Origin: Streptacidiphilus fuscans | Lineage (GTDB): Bacteria > Actinomycetota > Actinomycetes > Streptomycetales > Streptomycetaceae | Reading direction: 5' to 3' | NCBI RefSeq assembly: GCF_015690355.1 | Contig: NZ_JADPRT010000005.1 | Span: 1-64,000 of the forward strand | Length of the DNA stretch: 64,000 nucleotides | Part shown: positions 62,500 through 64,000 of the stretch, one piece after another | How the letters are laid out: the number at the start of each line of letters is the position of its first letter | How positions within the stretch are numbered: position 1 is the first letter of the stretch | Made by a program: the position numbers and the translations under genes | The notes under the pieces: model-generated | Told to the model about the DNA's origin: nothing | The model's input: only the letters and a program-made list of their open reading frames with translations | Databases searched by the model: none

Positions 62500-63845
62500 G
62501 GCTGTTCCGTTGCGGTCGAGTGGAGTGGGGCACAGGTCTCGTCCGTGGCGGCCCGCATGGCGCGGGCCTCACGGCGCAGGGGGCGGTAGATCGTGGTCAT
62601 GAAGAGCCCGTTGGCGAAGGTGAGCACGACGATCAGCCAGAGCACGGCGGTGCGCAGCCCGAAGGCGGACCCGGCGTAGCCGATGGCGAGGGTGCTGAGC
62701 GCCCAGCCGGCCGACTCGGCCGACAGCATGAGCGCGAAGGCCGCACTGCGCGTCTCGGGGCGCGCCACGGCCATCAGGATCGGACGGTTGCAGCCGGGGT
62801 TGAAGCCCTGGAGCACGCCGACGCCGCAGAACAGCAGGACGTACCAGCCGATCGAGGGCCAGGCCACCTGGGTCGCCAGCAGTGCGACCAACCCCCAACC
62901 GACCGTGGCCAGTTGCCAGGTCAGCAGCCGTCCGGTGTCGGGCAGCCGACGCTGGGCCCGGTCCACGACGACGCCGCCGATCGCCGTCCCGGCGAGGTAG
63001 CACAGCGAGGCCGGGGCGCTGACCAGCGACGACTCGGCGTTGCTGAAGTGGAAGACGTCGACGAGGTAGACCACGCCGAAGCTGAGCAGGGCGAGCTGGG
63101 TGTTGAACAGCCGCTGCACCAGGATCAGCCGGATCGTGCTGCTGCCCAGCAGCTCCCGCACGACGGGCCAGGTCAGCGTGGTCCCGCCGAAGCGCCGACG
63201 GTCCTCGCCGACCTGCTCCGCCGCCCCGACGCCGGGGTCGCGGAAGAACGCGGCCACCAGCACGCCGAACAGGACGGTCACCCCGCCGGAGGTGAAGAAG
63301 CCGTAGCGCCAGCCGTCGTGGACGCGGGAGAGCAGGCCGAGGACCGGGCTGACGACCGCGAGCAGGACGGCCACCCCCGCGTACAGGTAGCCGGCCGCGC
63401 GGCCCCGGCGGGTGTCGTCGAACATGTCGGCGAGGATGCCGTTGACCAGCACGCTGCCGCCCGCGAACCCGGCGGAGGCCACCGTCGCGAGGACCAGTAG
63501 CTGGACGTAGTTCTGCGCGAGTCCGGCGGCGACGCTCCACAGGCCCCACAGGCCGGAGCTGACGACGAGCACGGTCTTGCGGCTCATCCGCTGCGCGAGC
63601 ATCACCCACAGCGGTCCGGTCACCATCCCCGCCACCTTGCCCGCCGCGACCAGCGCGCCGAGTGCGGACAGCGGCAGTCCGAGCGCGCTGCGCAGGGCCG
63701 GGAAGAGCACCGAGACGACGCTGGACTCGCTGCTGTCCATGCTGATCAGCCCGCTGAGCAGCGCGAGCTGACGCCAACTGCCGGGTCTCGCCGCCGCCTT
63801 GGCCGTGGCCGGGGCGGCGGCGAGGGCGGTTCTCTCGTCCGCCAT
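62496..63845 (-). CDS. MFS transporter
   Basis: 449 aa from ATG 63845 with AGGAGGT upstream. Twelve helices; MFS loop motif between helices 2 and 3 reads GPLWVMLAQRMSRKTVLVVS, and GFNPGCNRPILMAVARPETR lies in the second half. First gene of the MFS-esterase-sulfatase group and probably imports its substrate. Confidence 0.9.
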   Translation of the reverse strand: MADERTALAAAPATAKAAARPGSWRQLALLSGLISMDSSESSVVSVLFPALRSALGLPLSALGALVAAGKVAGMVTGPLWVMLAQRMSRKTVLVVSSGLWGLWSVAAGLAQNYVQLLVLATVASAGFAGGSVLVNGILADMFDDTRRGRAAGYLYAGVAVLLAVVSPVLGLLSRVHDGWRYGFFTSGGVTVLFGVLVAAFFRDPGVGAAEQVGEDRRRFGGTTLTWPVVRELLGSSTIRLILVQRLFNTQLALLSFGVVYLVDVFHFSNAESSLVSAPASLCYLAGTAIGGVVVDRAQRRLPDTGRLLTWQLATVGWGLVALLATQVAWPSIGWYVLLFCGVGVLQGFNPGCNRPILMAVARPETRSAAFALMLSAESAGWALSTLAIGYAGSAFGLRTAVLWLIVVLTFANGLFMTTIYRPLRREARAMRAATDETCAPLHSTATEQP

Positions 63846-63870
63846 GGGCGTACCTCCTGTGGTGGTTCGG

Positions 63871-63907
63871 GTCAGCGGACGGGTCAGCGAACGGGTCAGG
63901 CGGACGG
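63871..63907. repeat. Three tandem 12-13-bp repeats
   Basis: GTCAGCGGACGG, GTCAGCGAACGG and GTCAGGCGGACGG follow each other. Each places a stop codon (TCA on the forward strand) at the end of the partial reverse-strand gene and just before the MFS ribosome-binding site. Confidence 0.6.
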
Positions 63908-64000
63908 GTTCCCGGCAGAGCGCGCCATCAGTTCCTGCCAGCGGCCGACGAGTCGGGGCAGCATGGGCTGCTCGGGGGCGTGCCAGGAGACCGGCACGGT
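63896..64000 (-). CDS. C-terminal end of an unidentified protein (runs off window)
   Basis: The reverse frame reads TVPVSWHAPEQPMLPRLVGR, WQELMARSAGNPSA and stops at 63896. Codon use is typical of the organism. With only 34 residues no family can be assigned. It lies 51 bases upstream of the MFS start on the same strand and probably belongs to the same operon. Confidence 0.55.
   Translation of the reverse strand, partial: TVPVSWHAPEQPMLPRLVGRWQELMARSAGNPSA

Noticed and set aside
1-64000. CRISPR arrays, prophage, riboswitches, rRNA
   Set aside because: No regularly spaced repeats, phage structural genes, known aptamer-like leader or rRNA sequence was seen.

Overview
The window reads as chromosome of a high-GC actinobacterium of the Streptomyces/Kitasatospora/Streptacidiphilus type. 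Supporting signs are almost exclusively G/C third codon positions, many GTG starts, 4-nt ATGA/GTGA gene overlaps, LacI-controlled sugar cassettes, an initiator tRNA lacking an encoded CCA, and small Cys-rich proteins behind an XRE regulator. A glutamic (G1) peptidase and two S53 sedolisin-type proteases, families usually active at acid pH, hint at an acid-tolerant soil organism; that is inference.

Layout. 1-9.4 kb: edge of an IS3 transposase, XRE regulator with three coupled small ORFs, secreted TAP-like hydrolase with a Tat-type beta-lactamase-family enzyme, a HisRS-like paralogue between two IS256-family remnants, a methyltransferase. 9.4-15.5 kb: initiator tRNA, secreted bulb-lectin protein, enolase divergent from a MarR regulator across a five-copy operator-like array, membrane protein. 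15.6-25.9 kb: TrmB/LuxR-type regulator divergent from a G1 peptidase, secreted HEFAE-motif protein, ThpR, alcohol dehydrogenase/TetR pair, DUF485-like/solute symporter operon, S53 protease. 26-31.5 kb: OmpR-type two-component system divergent from a murG paralogue plus sugar epimerase, GNAT protein. 31.5-37.7 kb: a second regulator of the TrmB/LuxR type divergent from a 1406-aa beta-propeller/S53 fusion protease. 37.8-44.4 kb: a scarred mobile-element region with several broken IS5-like copies, a serine-hydrolase homologue lacking its catalytic Ser and Lys, and an SRPBCC gene inside an inverted-repeat unit. 45.4-58 kb: a complete L-arabinose system (secreted GH54 arabinofuranosidase, ABC importer, AraB-AraD-AraA, two LacI regulators, six matching operator palindromes). 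58-64 kb: SnoaL protein, a patch of gene remnants, SDR, then an MFS/esterase/sulfatase operon with a partial gene at the right edge.

How the parts work together. Extracellular GH54 would release L-arabinose; the lipoprotein-permease-ATPase transporter imports it; AraA, AraB and AraD convert it to D-xylulose 5-phosphate; the LacI proteins probably shut everything off through the shared TGTTAGCGCTAACA-like sites. The two TrmB/LuxR-protease pairs look like repeated regulatory modules for secreted acid proteolysis. The two-component system probably controls itself and the murG2-epimerase envelope pair through an 11-bp-spaced direct repeat. Least explained are the HisRS-like protein, the propeller-protease fusion and the CAG-N5-CTG array between enolase and MarR.
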